Positions 1 through 13,957 of a stretch of 64,000 nucleotides of DNA are shown here, one piece after another (the first letter of the stretch is position 1; each line of letters starts with the position of its first letter). Location of the stretch: positions 8,618,001 through 8,682,000 of the forward strand of contig NC_135782.1 of assembly GCF_028453695.1 (NCBI RefSeq). Direction: 5' to 3'. A program made the translations under genes and the position numbers. The notes under the pieces are model-generated. The model had not been told where the DNA came from and searched no databases. It worked only from the letters and a program-made list of their open reading frames with translations. The stretch is from Augochlora pura (taxonomy: Eukaryota > Arthropoda > Insecta > Hymenoptera > Halictidae).

Positions 1-839
1 TTAGTCGATCCGCGTTCGCGAATTTTTCAATAGAACCGTTCATTTTCACTCAAGCACGCTGAAGCTGATCAGTGTAAGTCCATTGATCTTAACATTTAGA
101 GAAATAAACATTTTGGAAATTAGCTGTAAATAAGTAACAGTGCCGCTATTAACGCAAAGCACAATTTTTATTATAATATAACATACGAATGAACTCAACT
201 AGAAAAAGAACAAAAGAAAATGTCGATGTCTCTTTTTCTTAGAGAAAATGATTTCCTTGAACAATCTATTGTTCATTGAACTAACCATTGTTTATTTATG
301 AAGAAATCGACTGTATTGATCGATCGACCTGAAGATGTTATGGTAAAGATCTGCTTTTACTACGTAACACATTTTTATTGAAAAGTGTTCATATGAAAAT
401 CGTTAATATGAAGTATGATTTAATTTATAAATTACTTAATTATCATACAATTATCCTCTATCAGTCGTCAGATTTTCAACAGGCCTAATTGTACAAAATC
501 ATGGTAAAGATGATATAATATATCAAAATAAATATAATTAAATATAATTTTAGGTAAATATAATTTAAAATATCATATACTTTATAACATAATATATGAT
601 ATTATATAATTAATATTATACAATGTAATTATTAAATATTTATTAATATATACATGAAAGGTTATTGTAATAAAAAGCGCAAAAAATGTGAATATAAACA
701 GTATTAATATTCATATAAATAAAAATAAAAATGTACTTAAACCAAGGAATGAAGAAGATGCTTGAGCAACGAAGTTTCTTTAACAAATTATTTTAATTAA
801 CGAATTACGTTGCTAAAAATTATGAAATAATAAATCTGG
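1..839. other. AT-rich noncoding stretch
   Basis: Very AT-rich sequence with short A/T runs, densest around 530-720. I see no ORF of interest, RNA gene or repeat structure. It is probably intergenic or far upstream of the FGF gene. Confidence 0.6.
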
Positions 840-1870
840 AAGCTGTTACACGATCGACAGTGTTTAATAATGTTTCTCACATTCGGTCTTCGCGTTCGTC
901 AACATGCAAATTAAATGCGACAATAAGGAAATGTACAATAACTCTTCAAGTTTGCGAACGAGCTCGTTGACAGTCCAAACGAGAAAGCTGGGCGAACGTT
1001 CTCCCCCAACGGAGAGACCCAAATAGAAATACATCAAAATCGATCTCGCAAATAGCTATACTTGCGCATAGGCAACACCCAGTATAATGAAGAGGGTCGT
1101 GCACGGCCTATAGAAAGGACCGTCCGAAATACGCGAGGGCAGCCCACGGGCCGAAATTATGCTTCGATTATGGTGGTGGTGGCCGGGGGAGAGAGGCAGA
1201 GGAGAGCCGCAGGTGGGAGGCATAACTCGGCTAAGCAGCTCCGCACAAGTCACCTCCATCCCTCTTTGCACGTGATCCATGCCGCTCTCTTCCCTTTCCT
1301 CTGCTCTCTTTTTATTTCACCTTTCTTTTTACCCTAGACTCCCTCCCTCCCCGCCCTCTCGCCCCTGCCGCTTTTTCTTCTTGCCTTTTCGTCCGGATTC
1401 CCTCCGCCGGTGCCTGCCCCCCCCCCCCCCATCCCCCCTCCCCCTCGCATATACGTGTGCAAGCGGTGCGAGGACCGCGCGGCCGTGTCTTCGTGCCCGA
1501 AAATCAGGGCCCCCGATAAGCAAACACTCCGCCGCGCCGCTCTATTATTAAACTATAAAATCGAAAGGTTCCCAATGGCGCAGAACCGTATCGCGGAGAG
1601 AGCCGCCCGGGCGCTTCGGGATTTGACAGTCGATCGAACGCGATACGAGGCGGTCTCCGCCGGACGCTCGGTCCAACCTGCGCGGCTTGATTGAGACGTC
1701 CCGGATGAAACGAACGCGGAATATTCGATCGGATTTTCGACCGAAAGCTGCGGTGTCGATCGGGTGGTTCGATGCATGCAAATGCAATCGATCCACGGAG
1801 ATCGGGTTTTTTTTACCAAAGATACGTGGCGTAAAATGCTATTTCGCTGCGATTCAGAATTCGACGTCGT
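840..1870. other. GC-richer noncoding block
   Basis: A GC-richer island in AT-rich surroundings. It includes a pyrimidine-rich section (about 1290-1450) with a run of 14 C at 1417-1430, then a CpG-containing section to about 1800. Overlapping small ORFs occur on both strands, but none has recognisable protein character. A regulatory or promoter-proximal role is possible and cannot be shown from sequence alone. Confidence 0.4.
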
Positions 1871-4516
1871 TTAGTTAAACGGTGATTTGAATGATAAGTG
1901 ATTCGTTATTTGAGAGATTGAATAAACGATAAAAATAATTGTTTGTTATTTATATAGACCTAAATAAATATACAGCTTAATGATAATGAATGAAAAATAA
2001 ATATTTATGAAAACGTGACCTGCAATGAAAGTAGAATATACATATTATTTACTTTTCACTTAAATTTAAATAAAAAAATCATATTTTATTTGTGAAACTA
2101 ATTTTAATGTTACATAATTATAAATATTGTATAATATGTAGTAGATGAAAGAGAAAATAAAATTATTTGTCATTTGTTTCTTTTCTAAAATTCCACGACA
2201 AAATAATATTTTATCTGCAAATAAGAAGTAGTAAATTAATTATTTGTGAAATTATTTAAATGATTTTTTGTATTATTTGTACTGCACTTTCGGTTGTTCT
2301 TTACGATCACCATAATCAAACTCACCCTAATATGGTGTCCCGTTTCATTAGATTGCTGTGTGGCACGTTAGCATTTTTGCAGACATAGTGTAAAAATTTA
2401 CTAGAACAGTTTCAAGTATATAAATTAAAAAAGCAACGTCTAAACGAATTTAATTACATAACATTGAAAATTACATAAACATTTAATTGATACTTTATTT
2501 ATCGATAGTTTTTAGACAGTTATTTCAAAATTCAAGATCAACGGTTAAGAATTTCTTAAAAAACTGTACAAAAGCTACAACAATGTCATTCATTAAACAA
2601 TTTATATATCTTTTATCTTTTATTGCCTGCTTATGGTTTCTTGAGCAGTTAAACATTGATAACAAAGGAACAGAATTACATTCTAAAATTAAAGACATTA
2701 GAATATACATTTCACCCTTATGTACTATAACGACATAAAGGAAACTAATAATATATTAGGGTTTTTGAATGAATACATTAATTGTACACCAATATACAAA
2801 CTGTGATAAAGTATTACAGTGTATTACAGTATTACAAGTGTATTAAAATATATCGAAAATTTGCATCACTAGAGTGCATTTATATTACAAAGCCAAGTAA
2901 TTAATACATAGGCGGAACAATTTTTTTCAAAGTGTATGAAACTGTCTTAGTTGTTTCAAGAAGTTAGAGGGATTAATTTATTAATATATAAATATGCTGA
3001 AAACTGACAAAAACTGATGCTTTTATATTTATGCAATTACTGTAAATACATAAGGTAAATATAAATATTTAAATCAAATATGTATATATATAATTTAAAT
3101 ACAAGTGTATAAATTAAATATGAACACATAAGTTATAGTTGAGAATATTGTTATTAGTAGCAAGTACGAGGTAATAAACGCACGGAACGCATCACACGAG
3201 GTGAAGAATGTGGATGACTTAATTTAGTGAGTGAACGGATGACTAAGGCGAGGCGAAACTATAATGAAGTACAAAAATAAAAAAAGAAAGATCACGATTA
3301 GATGTAACTAATGCCACGCCATTGCACCACTCGATCTTTCGTAGCTCATTCTTTCGCCGGCGTATCCTGGTCACGCCCTTGTTCAAACGTCGGCGCCCCT
3401 AAGATGATTATAACATCATCCTGCTGAAAATCTACAAGCTCGTTATACCGCGCGTAGAACAATGATCCCCCCCTCTACTAATTCTCGTGCGCAGCTCATT
3501 ATATCGGTGCGGTTCAATCTTCTGAATTAAATTCGACCGAAATAGTTATGCGGTGACAAAAGAAGACTTTTCTATAAGTCGATCTTATATTATACAACTA
3601 TATTCAATGGTGGTATTATTTTCCTGCTAGGGTTTCTAATTATTTTAGCTAGCTGGAAATAAAATTGTCTTGAAAGGAGCACCATAAATAATTAGAGACT
3701 CTATTCTACCAAATGCAACAAGTGTCAGCAAATGCAACAACTGTCAGCAGATATGCAATGACAAATAGATGAGTTGGAATCGTAATGCCGTAAGATAATT
3801 TTTCTTATTCCGAGAAGAAAAGAAGTGTTATTGTTTATTGACAAAACTTATTGTTAAGATAATTTAGAGCTAAATTAATGTATAACAAGCTTATCATTTA
3901 TTTGGCTTTTCTCATTAACATTTTAGTATGTATAAATTTGTATTTATTGGTATATATTTGTTTGCATTTAAAATTATATTAATTTTTCCAGTTTAATAAA
4001 AGTTAGATATTTCTTTTCATAGTTTCATCGTATGCTTATTATAGGAATTAATGATAAACTTTTTGCATTACTGAAGCATGCATGATCAGAACTTTAAGCG
4101 ACAATAACTCGTGAGTGAAAACATGTGACACGCCGGTGTTCTTTCTCGCAACCATAAATAATGTGTCGGTGAATTCTTGTGATCCAATTCGTGTGAACTT
4201 TCATTTGATGGTTCTGGGTCTCTTCTCGGACAATTTCACCGTTTTCTCACAGCTCGGGAATTCATTTTTATCGTAATAATTATTAAATGTCAATTTATAA
4301 CTTTATTATTATGAAATAGTTGTTTAATTAAAAGTCAATTTAAAGTTTAAAGTAATTAACTTGTTGTCTAAAGAAATGCTATTGTATTTTATAATTAGAC
4401 AAATATATTTAATTGTAATAAACAATATAATTGCAATGCTTTAGACAACGAATTCTTCGAGAGAAACAAATCGAGTAAATTTATTATAAAATTTGAATTC
4501 GAAATTGATTGAAACT
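1871..4516. other. AT-rich noncoding stretch with one mixed-composition block
   Basis: Mostly low-complexity AT-rich DNA. A block of ordinary complexity lies at about 3290-3560 (GCCGGCG, CGGCGCC and similar). It has no convincing ORF and stands out from its flanks, so it could be a conserved noncoding element. Nothing else is recognisable. Confidence 0.45.
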
Positions 4517-4806
4517 AGATTTTCTTAGGAACATTGTAAAAGAGGCTCAGATTATTATGATATATTTCATGTATTATATTAGAATTAGGAATATGGGTTA
4601 GATTGACTACAATAGAATTCATTGAAATTGTATGACTGGTTTAAAAATTGGGGGTAATGCCAGTTGAGAATTTAAATTGAATATCATATTAATTATTCTT
4701 TATTTGTGTAAGTAGATTTTATTAGAAAAATTGTAAAAGAGGTACAAAGTAGTATGGTATATTTTATGCATTGTACAGAATTACGAATATGAATCACGAT
4801 CGACAT
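4517..4806 (+). repeat. Imperfect direct duplication of about 90 bp
   Basis: The segment starting at 4517 (AGATTTTCTTAGGAACATTG) recurs at 4714 (AGATTTTATTAGAAAAATTG). Both continue with similar GTAAAAGAGG, TATTTCATG/TATTTTATG and GAATATG blocks. The copies are about 197 bp apart. This looks like an old local duplication rather than a named element. Confidence 0.55.
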
Positions 4807-4900
4807 TTATTTATAATAATCAGTCGATTGATCCGACACGGTCATCACGACGATTAATCGATTGATTCGATCTATAAATATAACTGTAAACGTAATCGTA

Positions 4901-5600
4901 CAAGCACTGATGCATCCTTCTCGCTAAAGAAAATAAGGGATAAAATTAATTAAGGAAAGCGACACATTCAAGGCTCATCGATTATCCGGTAAAGACGTTA
5001 CCTGTCACCTAGACCTTAACCATGGCATCGTAATGGAACATTCCCTGCACTATGCGCGCCCTGTCTATTCTAAAACAGCATTGTGCTGGCTGTAACCTAT
5101 CCAATGCAAGAATTACAGCGGACCTAAGATAGATGTTCATTGCTACCACCAGTAAATTACGAGTTGTGAAGCTTATGGCTTGTTTGAGGTCTATCATTGG
5201 ACACGGTCCCATCATCGGTCGTCGAAGCTTTCACCTGAGATTGCCGTAGAATTGCGGGCACTAAAACTCGGCACGGCAAATATATTCCGTTGTAAAATGG
5301 TCGTGGTAATTGACCACCCCTAATCCAGACCGGCAATTTTACACGGTCCAAGCAAACAAACATAACTGTACGTAGCCACCATAGACGAGAGTACCCGGCA
5401 AGACCATAACGACAGTCGCCGGTGCCTCTTCCGCTCGAAATTCTTCTTAACTACTTAATCCTTGTTAACCAGTTAATCTCGCGGACCTGAAACCGCTGTA
5501 AATTGCAGGTGTGCATAATGCGAAATTGGTAGGAAACGCTACCTCCGCGGCATAGCAATTATCACGTATGGCGAACTTGTCGTCGTGCATTCTGTTTTAA
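4901..5600. other. Mixed-complexity block with small unrecognised ORFs
   Basis: Balanced base composition between AT-rich flanks. Two overlapping minus-strand ORFs of 68 codons each (5009-5215 and 5157-5363) are open but resemble no family I know and show no signal peptide or domain. I do not call them genes. The stretch could be conserved noncoding DNA. Confidence 0.4.
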
Positions 5601-6348
5601 TTCAAATTCAGATTTATGCATTCGTCAGGGAAAAACAATTTGTGGAAACAAAATTCTACGCGAAGCGATTATATTCTCGCGAGTGGAAACATGGAACTTG
5701 CGGTGTTCATTCTTCCAGCCACAGAATTTATTGTGAATTTGTTTGTGGATAAGGCAAATGGTGGTTTTATAAATATATTTCTCGTGATCGAGGTGAACGT
5801 TTATAGCTTATATTCATCTTTATTCAGCCTAATCTTTTCACTTCTGTAGCAACTTCTGCAGAATCGTGTTAATTTCATTACATTTCAATTCAAGTTTGAA
5901 ATTCGATTACATAACCTGAAATTTTGGAGTTAATGCAATTGATAATTATTTTAATTATGAGTGCAGCTCAAATACTCCTTCGAAAAAAACTCCTTCCTGC
6001 AAAATTTACTCCTTCTCGCAATAATTTCAGTTAAAAATAGTATATTGGAAATAATATTGAAAGTTAAAAATTATGTGATAGCATTCTTAATGTTGTCTAA
6101 TTTATTTACAAAAATATAAAAAGAATTTAGTCTATTTATAATGATAATTAATAACCATTATTTTCTTTTTAATTGTAAAATTGTTGGAAACAGGATTTAT
6201 TTGCACTTTTATCATTATTGCATACTTTTAATATCGTAAGGATATCTATATAAATTTAATTTTTAGTGCTGAGATTTGTAAATTGAGGTATTCTAATATG
6301 TTTGATAGTTAAACCTAACATAATACGTTTTTAACGAAATTATCAACT

Positions 6349-6421
6349 GCCCGGCTAGCTCAGTCGGTAGAGCATGAGACTCTTAATCTCAGGGTCGTGG
6401 GTTCGAGCCCCACGTTGGGCG
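6349..6421 (+). tRNA. tRNA-Lys (anticodon CTT)
   Basis: A complete 73-nt cloverleaf without intron. The acceptor arm GCCCGGC (6349-6355) pairs with GTTGGGC (6414-6420) using two G-U pairs, followed by discriminator G at 6421. The A-box region reads TAGCTCAGTCGGTAGAGC. The anticodon stem TGAGA (6375-6379) pairs with TCTCA (6387-6391) around loop CTCTTAA, giving anticodon CTT at 6382-6384. The T arm contains the B box GGTTCGAGCCC. The T-rich stretch just after the gene (ACATTTCTTTTTTATTTTTTT) fits RNA polymerase III termination. It decodes AAG lysine codons. No other tRNA is nearby. Confidence 0.97.
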
Positions 6422-6445
6422 ACATTTCTTTTTTATTTTTTTAAC
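6422..6445 (+). terminator. Pol III oligo-T terminator for tRNA-Lys
   Basis: T runs begin within about 10 nt of the tRNA 3' end (TTTCTTTTTTATTTTTTT), the usual RNA polymerase III stop signal. Confidence 0.7.
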
Positions 6446-7639
6446 ATTTTATCTGAACGATAATCATTTTTTCATACAAGTATAATTAGACACTTGTGAT
6501 ACGCTATTAATAACTTGCAACGTCTATACATAATCTCTGTACTTAATTAGGTATTGTGAATAGAACTATCTATTTCTAACTATATATATTCCTATTTTGG
6601 AGTATAATTGCTCCATCTATATTTCGGAATAATATTATTATACCGAGAAGTAATTGTGCAGTTACTTTGTTAATCGACTGAGAAGTACAATACGAAACAT
6701 TGCGAAAGTGAATTATAATCATAAAAACTATGGAAGCCTCGTCGCACCGAAATGTTTAAGGAAATTCTTAACACTGATTTGAAGATATCGTATTTATATC
6801 TTTACATTAGTTAAGCATTCTAATTTATTCATTATTCTATCGCAATGTAGAACAGTTTTGATAACATTCAATTTCTATTTTAGTTCGTATTTTTGTCCCT
6901 TATCTAGGGTATGGTATATAAGCGTATCAGAGGAGCTAAAAATACATTTTGAAATGTGGGTGCATTCAGCCATAATTTATTTCATTGTCGCTTAATACAA
7001 ATGTTATGACATGAGTCAAGCCACGGAATTTGAGAACCGTCTTATGTTGCGGCCCGAAATTACGAAGTTAAAAATATCAATTTACCGACGGACAATGCCT
7101 AATGTAACAAAAATAAATACAAATTATTGCATTTATATTGAACGATAATGAATTAAATAAATACTTAAGAAAATACTCACATCTCGTGAAAAAATGGAGA
7201 ACATTAATTTTTCGGAACTATTTTTAGCGTAATAATTACGTTGATTGTTTACAGAACGCTTTATTCTCATTTAGAAGATCATCGAATTAAAAAAAATTTA
7301 TTGTTTATATATGTAACATATAATGTGTTTTATTAAAACTTCTAATTTAAGTTCAATTAATTACTACCAAATTATAGGCAAAAAATTGTAAACAGTAACT
7401 GCTCAGAATTTTCAATAACTCTTCTAAAGCGATAATAATATCACTAGAGTAACTTGCACAATAACAATACCAGTGAGCAGTATTAATAAACAGTCTAAAT
7501 CAGAATGTTACCTTATACAGTATTAATAACATAACCCAAGTGACAGAAGAAGTAGCAAGAAAATAGTCATTAGATAAACAGAAAATTATTTAATATTGCT
7601 TATCATCGACTCTATTCTTTATTCGACACTGACAACAAT
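6446..7639. other. AT-rich noncoding stretch
   Basis: Ordinary AT-rich DNA between the tRNA and the TTCGAA repeat array. No ORF, RNA gene or transposon ends recognised. Confidence 0.5.
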
Positions 7640-8190
7640 TTTCGAAAGAATAAAAATTTATTCGAATAAGATTTTATTGGAACAAAATTTTATTCGAATA
7701 ACTATTTATTCGTATGGAAATTCATACGGAAAACAATCTATTTGAATAAAAATGACGGAACATAAAGCGTATTTTTCATAGTTCGTGAATTTATTTCTTC
7801 CATATACCCTTTTTCAAATTGGAATTCAAATTGTCAAATTCTGTAAAAGCAGTTGGAATTTAAAATTACGTAAAAACAAAACTAGCAAAAAATTACACGT
7901 ATTCGAATGATTTTAGAATTTCCATTCGAATGATTTTAGAATTTCCATTCAAATAACTTATTCAAATAATTATAGAATTTCTATTCGAATAATTATGGAA
8001 TTTATATTCGAATATCTTATTTGAATAGAAATTCTTATTCGAATACTTTTACGATCTTTATCCGAATTCCTTATTCGGACAACATGCGAACAATTTATTC
8101 GAACAAAAAATTATTCAATTGAACAGACACAATAATTTATGACGAATACCGAATAATCGTTGTTCGAATAATTATTAATTGGAAAGAATT
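7640..8190. repeat. Degenerate TTCGAATAA tandem array (23-bp core unit)
   Basis: The core shows copies of ATTCGAATGATTTTAGAATTTCC starting at 7901, 7924 and (diverged) 7947, so the period is 23 bp. The flanks out to about 7640 and 8190 are filled with scattered variants of TTCGAATAA and its complement. The motif is close to self-complementary, so the array could form many small hairpins. It is noncoding. Confidence 0.75.
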
Positions 8191-9000
8191 TGAATGGCGC
8201 CAAACTTTACTCGACAATCAAGCTTTGAAACCCAATCCCTGGAGATGCTTCTGTCTCATCCCTTCTATAAATAACCTTAACCGTTCACCTTTTTTTCCCC
8301 GACGCAGACTTTCACCTCTCTATCATTTACTCATTTAGTGCTTTCTTATTGCAATTTAGTGTGCAATGCAGACATATCAATTATTACCGTCGCACAAGAA
8401 CCGAATGCCGCGACCATAAAATTGATATCGCGGCTCGGGAATTACATGTTACCCGTGTGTTACCGTTCCCCCACCGACAGAAAAGCGCGCGGAGTGTGTG
8501 TGTGTGTGTGTGCGTGGGGGGCGGGAGGGAGGGAAAGGCAAGAACCGCGGAATTAAGCTTTTAGATTGAAGCTTTCAATGCTTGACTTTATGTCAGCCCG
8601 TGGCCACGCGTTTAAAAAGGGAACATAGTCGACGTAATTGCCCGGCCGTCATTTGACAGAAAATGAAGCTTCTGATGAAGGGGAGGTCCGGACAGCGTGA
8701 ATGAAAGCAGCTGTTCGCAAAAAAAAAGTCCTGGAACGCCGTCCGGTTCGATATATTTAAGTCGGTGTTAAAAGATAAGATCGACGCGCCTGACCGATCA
8801 CCGCAGAGATCACCGGTGATCGAGGATCGGCCGCCGATCGCCCTCGATCACTCTCCTATTCTCGGTCTCCTTATTATTTTATTGCCCGCCGTCTATATTT
8901 CTTTTGCCACCCCGCGCTCGCCGTCCAAACGTTTTACTCGTGTTAATCGGCGACGAGTCTTATTGAATCGATCGCTGAAATTCAATTAGAATCGAACAAC
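8191..9000. other. Mixed-composition noncoding block with a TG microsatellite
   Basis: GC-richer than its surroundings. It contains a (TG)n tract at about 8495-8512 and GC-rich sequence with several GATCG motifs at 8780-8850. The short overlapping ORFs here have no recognisable content. It may be regulatory DNA. Confidence 0.4.
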
Positions 9001-11936
9001 AAAAAATGACGGCGTACTACGTCAGCCTAGAGTACAAGGGATATTTATTGGAATTTGTTATATTTGGGAGCTTTCGAACAATTGTTTTTGTTACGACGCG
9101 CGACGAATTTTATTTAACGAATAATGTTATAACAATAGCTGCGTGAATGTTATGCTTGCGAAAGTTACATAAATCTAGGGTGTGTTTTATTTGTTTTATT
9201 GGAACTTTTTTTTATGAACGTTCTGAAAGAATTTTTTTATATAGAACTTTTAATGGATCGATTTTAAATTGAGAATATTTATTGAAGCAGTTTCTAAGAA
9301 TTTCATTATTACTGATATTTTTGAGATTTTTTAGATCTTCGTCTGACTTACGTTTCTTACAATTAATTTATATAATATACTGTTACGTACGTAATACATT
9401 CTATTATTATAATACAATATATTGTGTTCATTATCATTTTCTATTACTATTTATAATTTTTTAATAAAACATTTAAGGGCATATATTGATAAAACATTGA
9501 CTTATACATGTAATATTACAATATCATATATATAATCTCGTTCCTCTTTTAATAATTTTAATCAATATACATAATACAAAGATATTCTGAAATTCCTCCA
9601 ATATTTATCCAGTTCTGTTTTCAAGCCAACCATTTTTATAAAAAAAAAAAATGTGTAATTTGAAAATGTGAATTTTTTCCGAAACTACGAAAGAACAGTA
9701 TAATTTTCTGAAAAATTTCATCTCGGCTGGTTTCAAGTTTTTCATTTTTACCATTGATACACGGTGTTCGATGTTCGAACAATAAATTCCTGCGTAGCGG
9801 GATTCGTGGTGCTAGGCGGTGGCGTAGGTGGGAACATTTAACTCTTAATTTATGAATGGACGTTTGGTTCGCGGTGTAAAGCTTGTAGACACGTGAACTG
9901 CAATTTCTCGATGCTGAGCAATTTCATTCGCCCGCGTCGATTCCATAGTATTCGTTGATTAAATGGTAACATTAAGACGGGTCTAGACAACCCACCCGGC
10001 TTATCTATCAAGCTAGACGAACGTATATTTACGCCCACCGGCTGAATTTCGCCTCGAATATGTATTTATAGGACCGGTATATTAAGTTACTTTAAGCTGG
10101 TATAAATCGTCGGCTTTTAATCGCTAATGCGAAGTACGAGTATTTAATTTCTAATCTCGCTAGTTTCCATTACTGTGCGATGATTAAAAAACGGAGGAGT
10201 TATTTTCTGGTCAATTTACTCCCAACCTGAATCGATTTCACGTTCGTTTAACACGTTATGAATTACCCAAAGCACGTTAACTGTAAACATTATTTACTGT
10301 ACTACGAACTTCGATAATAGCTTCTTTTACGACGTTCATTAGATCTTCTTGATCTTCGTTTACGAGGAAGTTATAGATTGCAAAACTAGTTTAGCGAACA
10401 TACGAAGTTGTACTTGAAAATATTTAATGTCCAGAGGGTAACACGATTATCGTATTGAAATAAAAATATGTATTCTGACGGGTTAATTATAAAGTTGTAA
10501 TAGCATTTTTTAGTAATTAAACTGATTATATTCCGGGAAAGATTGTTGAAAGTAGAAGACTATATTTTAAGAAAATATAAAATTCAATCGATTGAATATG
10601 AAACAAGATTTGACGCTTTTTAAAAGATTTGTACATTTAAATTGCCGAGGTCTATAAAATTGCCGGGGTCTATAGACTTAGATAAAAAAAAGGTTAAAAA
10701 ACGGGACTATTTATTTTCTGTTATCATTCTAAACCATTAACAAAATTTAAAAAAGCGTTCCAGTAATTGCCTAGTAGTTTGATTCCTTTATCATTAACAA
10801 GAACTTCGAGTCATTCAGTTCAATTCTAAGCAAGCTGTCGTGATTCAAAAATTGTCGAAATATTAATAGTAGTCACCGTAGTTCTTACACAAACAAATTA
10901 CTGCACATTTTTATTACCGAAGAGTTTCGCATATTTTCTGGCAAAATCTTTCGAGCATAATAGCCCGGCCAGGCCACCGTATAATTGCACGGTTTAATTG
11001 TGCAACAATGGGATATATCGGTCGCGCGAAACAATCGGTTATCTTCGGGAGTAATCTGACTAATTGCAATCGGTAGCCTTAAGTAATCAGTGATGGAGTA
11101 TCGGTGGTTTATAATTTCGTGCGCCACTCGAAGCTTAATATTTTCGTGGGATACCGCAACTTCTCTACCGACGGATGTTCACGTGAATAATTGACACGTC
11201 AGCGTAGAATTGATGAAGTATCATTACTGGGCCAGTCTTGCCGGCGTCCACCGCCAAGCGGCACGTTTTAAACATTCGCGTCAAGCCGGCTTAATCCGAT
11301 CGTTTCTGTTGGTCGCGACATTAATTTGACTGAAATTGCCACGTGTACGATTCACTATAAATGAGCGCCAGATGAGGATCGATCGGTGTTACATGCAACG
11401 AATTAATAGTATATTATACCGCGATTCGTACCGCGGGCTTAACCAGGTTACTGAGTAATAATATTTTTCAATTCCGCCAATAAGACCAGAACCCTTTTGA
11501 TACGTATCGCGCTAAATGAAAAATTAGATAATTATACCGTGCTTCCTTCTACGGGGTGCAAATTTTACGTATCAGTTCCATTCGATATGTTTCTTCGCTT
11601 AAGAATTTTAATGGCTCTAAAATAATAGAGCGATCGGCCTGGTATTATTATACCGTTGGACTTCAGCTAATTATTTTTATCATAAATGTGTAATGTATAT
11701 CAATTCATATAATTGATATAATATATCGATGCAATAAAGGGAATATGCATTTTTAAATACTTCACTATTATTCTACTAATAACTTGAAAACTATTCTTGT
11801 TTTTCTTTATGTTTTTCATGATTAGATTGTCCAAATTTTTCTATAGATGACAACACAGAAAAACGCTACTATTTATTGGTTAAATTTCTATACAATATTT
11901 CTTTTAATGATTAGCGATGTTATTAACCCTTTGTGT
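9001..11936. other. Noncoding stretch, nothing recognised
   Basis: AT-rich sequence with blocks of balanced composition (about 9770-10060 and 10900-11660). I see no exon-like ORF, RNA gene or paired transposon ends. Confidence 0.45.
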
Positions 11937-12000
11937 TGAAACCACTTTAACTCTAAATTCAAAATAGTTCTTCTCAAATACAGTACTTAAGGGTACTATA
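11937..12000. mobile_element. TTAA-MITE family A, single-end fragment
   Basis: TTAA (11933-11936) is followed by CCCTTTGTGTTGAAACCACT. This aligns over about 50 bp with the left end of the element at 15522 (CCCTTTGCACTCGAAGCCAT). I could not find the opposite end, so this is a decayed fragment whose right boundary is uncertain. Confidence 0.5.
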
Positions 12001-13957
12001 AGGGTAGTTATTAAATTGAATGTACATATTATAACGAAGAACATAACGCATTGTTTTATTCAGTGCATGCGTGAAATAAAAAGATAGATAAAATAAAGAA
12101 ATAATAAATAAATTAGAAAACAATGACACTAATATTTTCATTGACGTGATATACATTCTTATCTTATATTAACAAAGTTTACTACACTCAAGAATATGTT
12201 TCTAATTTAATATATTATAGAGGACAAAGATCCTATGGTTTAAAATGGAAGACTGCTCAAAACTTCGGAAAAATCTATTTACTATGCTTAATCGTTTATC
12301 CCATATACCCATTAGTCTACATTAAGATCATTGACAGATACTATTCAACGAAACGACACTGAACACTCTTATTTATAGCATATTTAAACCCTAATTTTCC
12401 GACTTTTACCCTAGGCTCGTTTTATGATGTTTCCACTAATTAAAATCTGTTTCCATTTCCATTTGGAAAGTCGTAAACGATGGAACAAGATTTTATGGAT
12501 TTACTGTACATCGTGGCGTCCGACTAATTGTACAAAATTGACTGGGCTTTTGTAGTCGCAATGTCTAGGCCCTCAAAGTTACAAGAAAACGGAGTAAAAC
12601 ATCGATTAACATTATGAATCCCTTGTATGAAAATGGCGACGCTAAAGCGTCTACTTGAAATTTCTATAACCAAAATGATCTTCACAGTATCAAAGCTTTT
12701 ATCCAAACACCATTAAAAGTGGAATTATTGCATAGATCGATAGACTTAAATTTGTAAGCATAATAATCATAAATAATATCAAATGAAAATATTGTGGGTC
12801 GGAGGAAATGTTTTTAATTTACAGTTGCAATAGTTTCGAGTACAAAAGGTTAAATATTATTATTATGTTTAAATATATTAATACCTGCTTTTAGTTCACT
12901 GTATTCCAGTATGAATGTTAATGTCATACAATGAAATCATTGCATGTAAAATATATTAATTTATTCTTAGAACAGGCACGACTATAAAAGCAAAAAGAAT
13001 TCGACGTTCCTCTTTAAAATCGTTGAAAAGATCAAGATCGAAAATCTATAAAATTCGTCCATTAGTTATCCAAGAATAAAAAAGAAAATTAAATAAACTT
13101 TTCTTCGACATTAGCAAATAATCTGCGACAGTCTATTACAATCTAGATCCCCGAATTCTGCAAAAAGGGCCGCCAAGTCGCGCGGTAGTTAACTCTTTCT
13201 GTGAAAATAAGTCGCCGCGAATCGCGCGAGAGATTTCAAAGTGCCGAATGGCCGTGACAGTTTCGGCTCGTAAAGAAGCAAAGAAAGAAAAGGGATCACG
13301 TGGTTGGGTATGCGTTCCGAGCCGCGTTAATAGCGACCTTTTCGTGGAAAACTATCTCATCTGGTAGGACAGCGTACAAGCGGCTTCCCGGCCGTGTACA
13401 AAGATAAAGAGAAGATACCCTTCATCGAGAGGATCGCGCCGCGGCATCCCCCGGCCGGGTCCTCGACGTTTTCTGGAAGCGTCAAATTTCTACCGTTGTC
13501 GAACATCTCGTACGACTTCGGCGGTCCGCCGATAGCAGATAGTGGATACTCGGTTGCACAGGATTTCTCGTGATCGAGGCGAAAAGTGGAGATAGTTCTA
13601 CGCGCGAGCGACGACAGTTTGTCCATTGTCGGGTGCGGCGCGCCGCGGTGCTTCGCCTCGTCGCCGATCACCTGTGACTCACTTAAACCGACTTCAACCG
13701 GCCCCGGGTCACTTAGAGCGCACTTAACCGAGAACGCCTCGTAAATACGGGAGAATACGAGAGCTCGGCCGGCGACAGGAAAAATGACGAAATGGAGCGG
13801 TGCATGCTGATAGACCGAGGATGGAACCAGATTTCGGGTTTGGAGATTAGGAGGCGCCACGGTGATCCACATTCTTGCGTTATTGTTAACGCGATACTGA
13901 GAGAGCTGCTGGCTTGTTGCTAGGGACCGGATCAAGTATGGTGTAAGCCATGCTGGT
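12001..13957. other. Noncoding stretch
   Basis: AT-rich to about 13130, then balanced to GC-rich (13131-13950, with CGCGGTAG, CGCGCGAG and GGCGCGCCGCGG). A long minus-strand ORF runs through the second part and into the tandem repeat that follows, but its residues resemble no family and it depends on the repeat, so I do not call it a gene. Confidence 0.45.
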
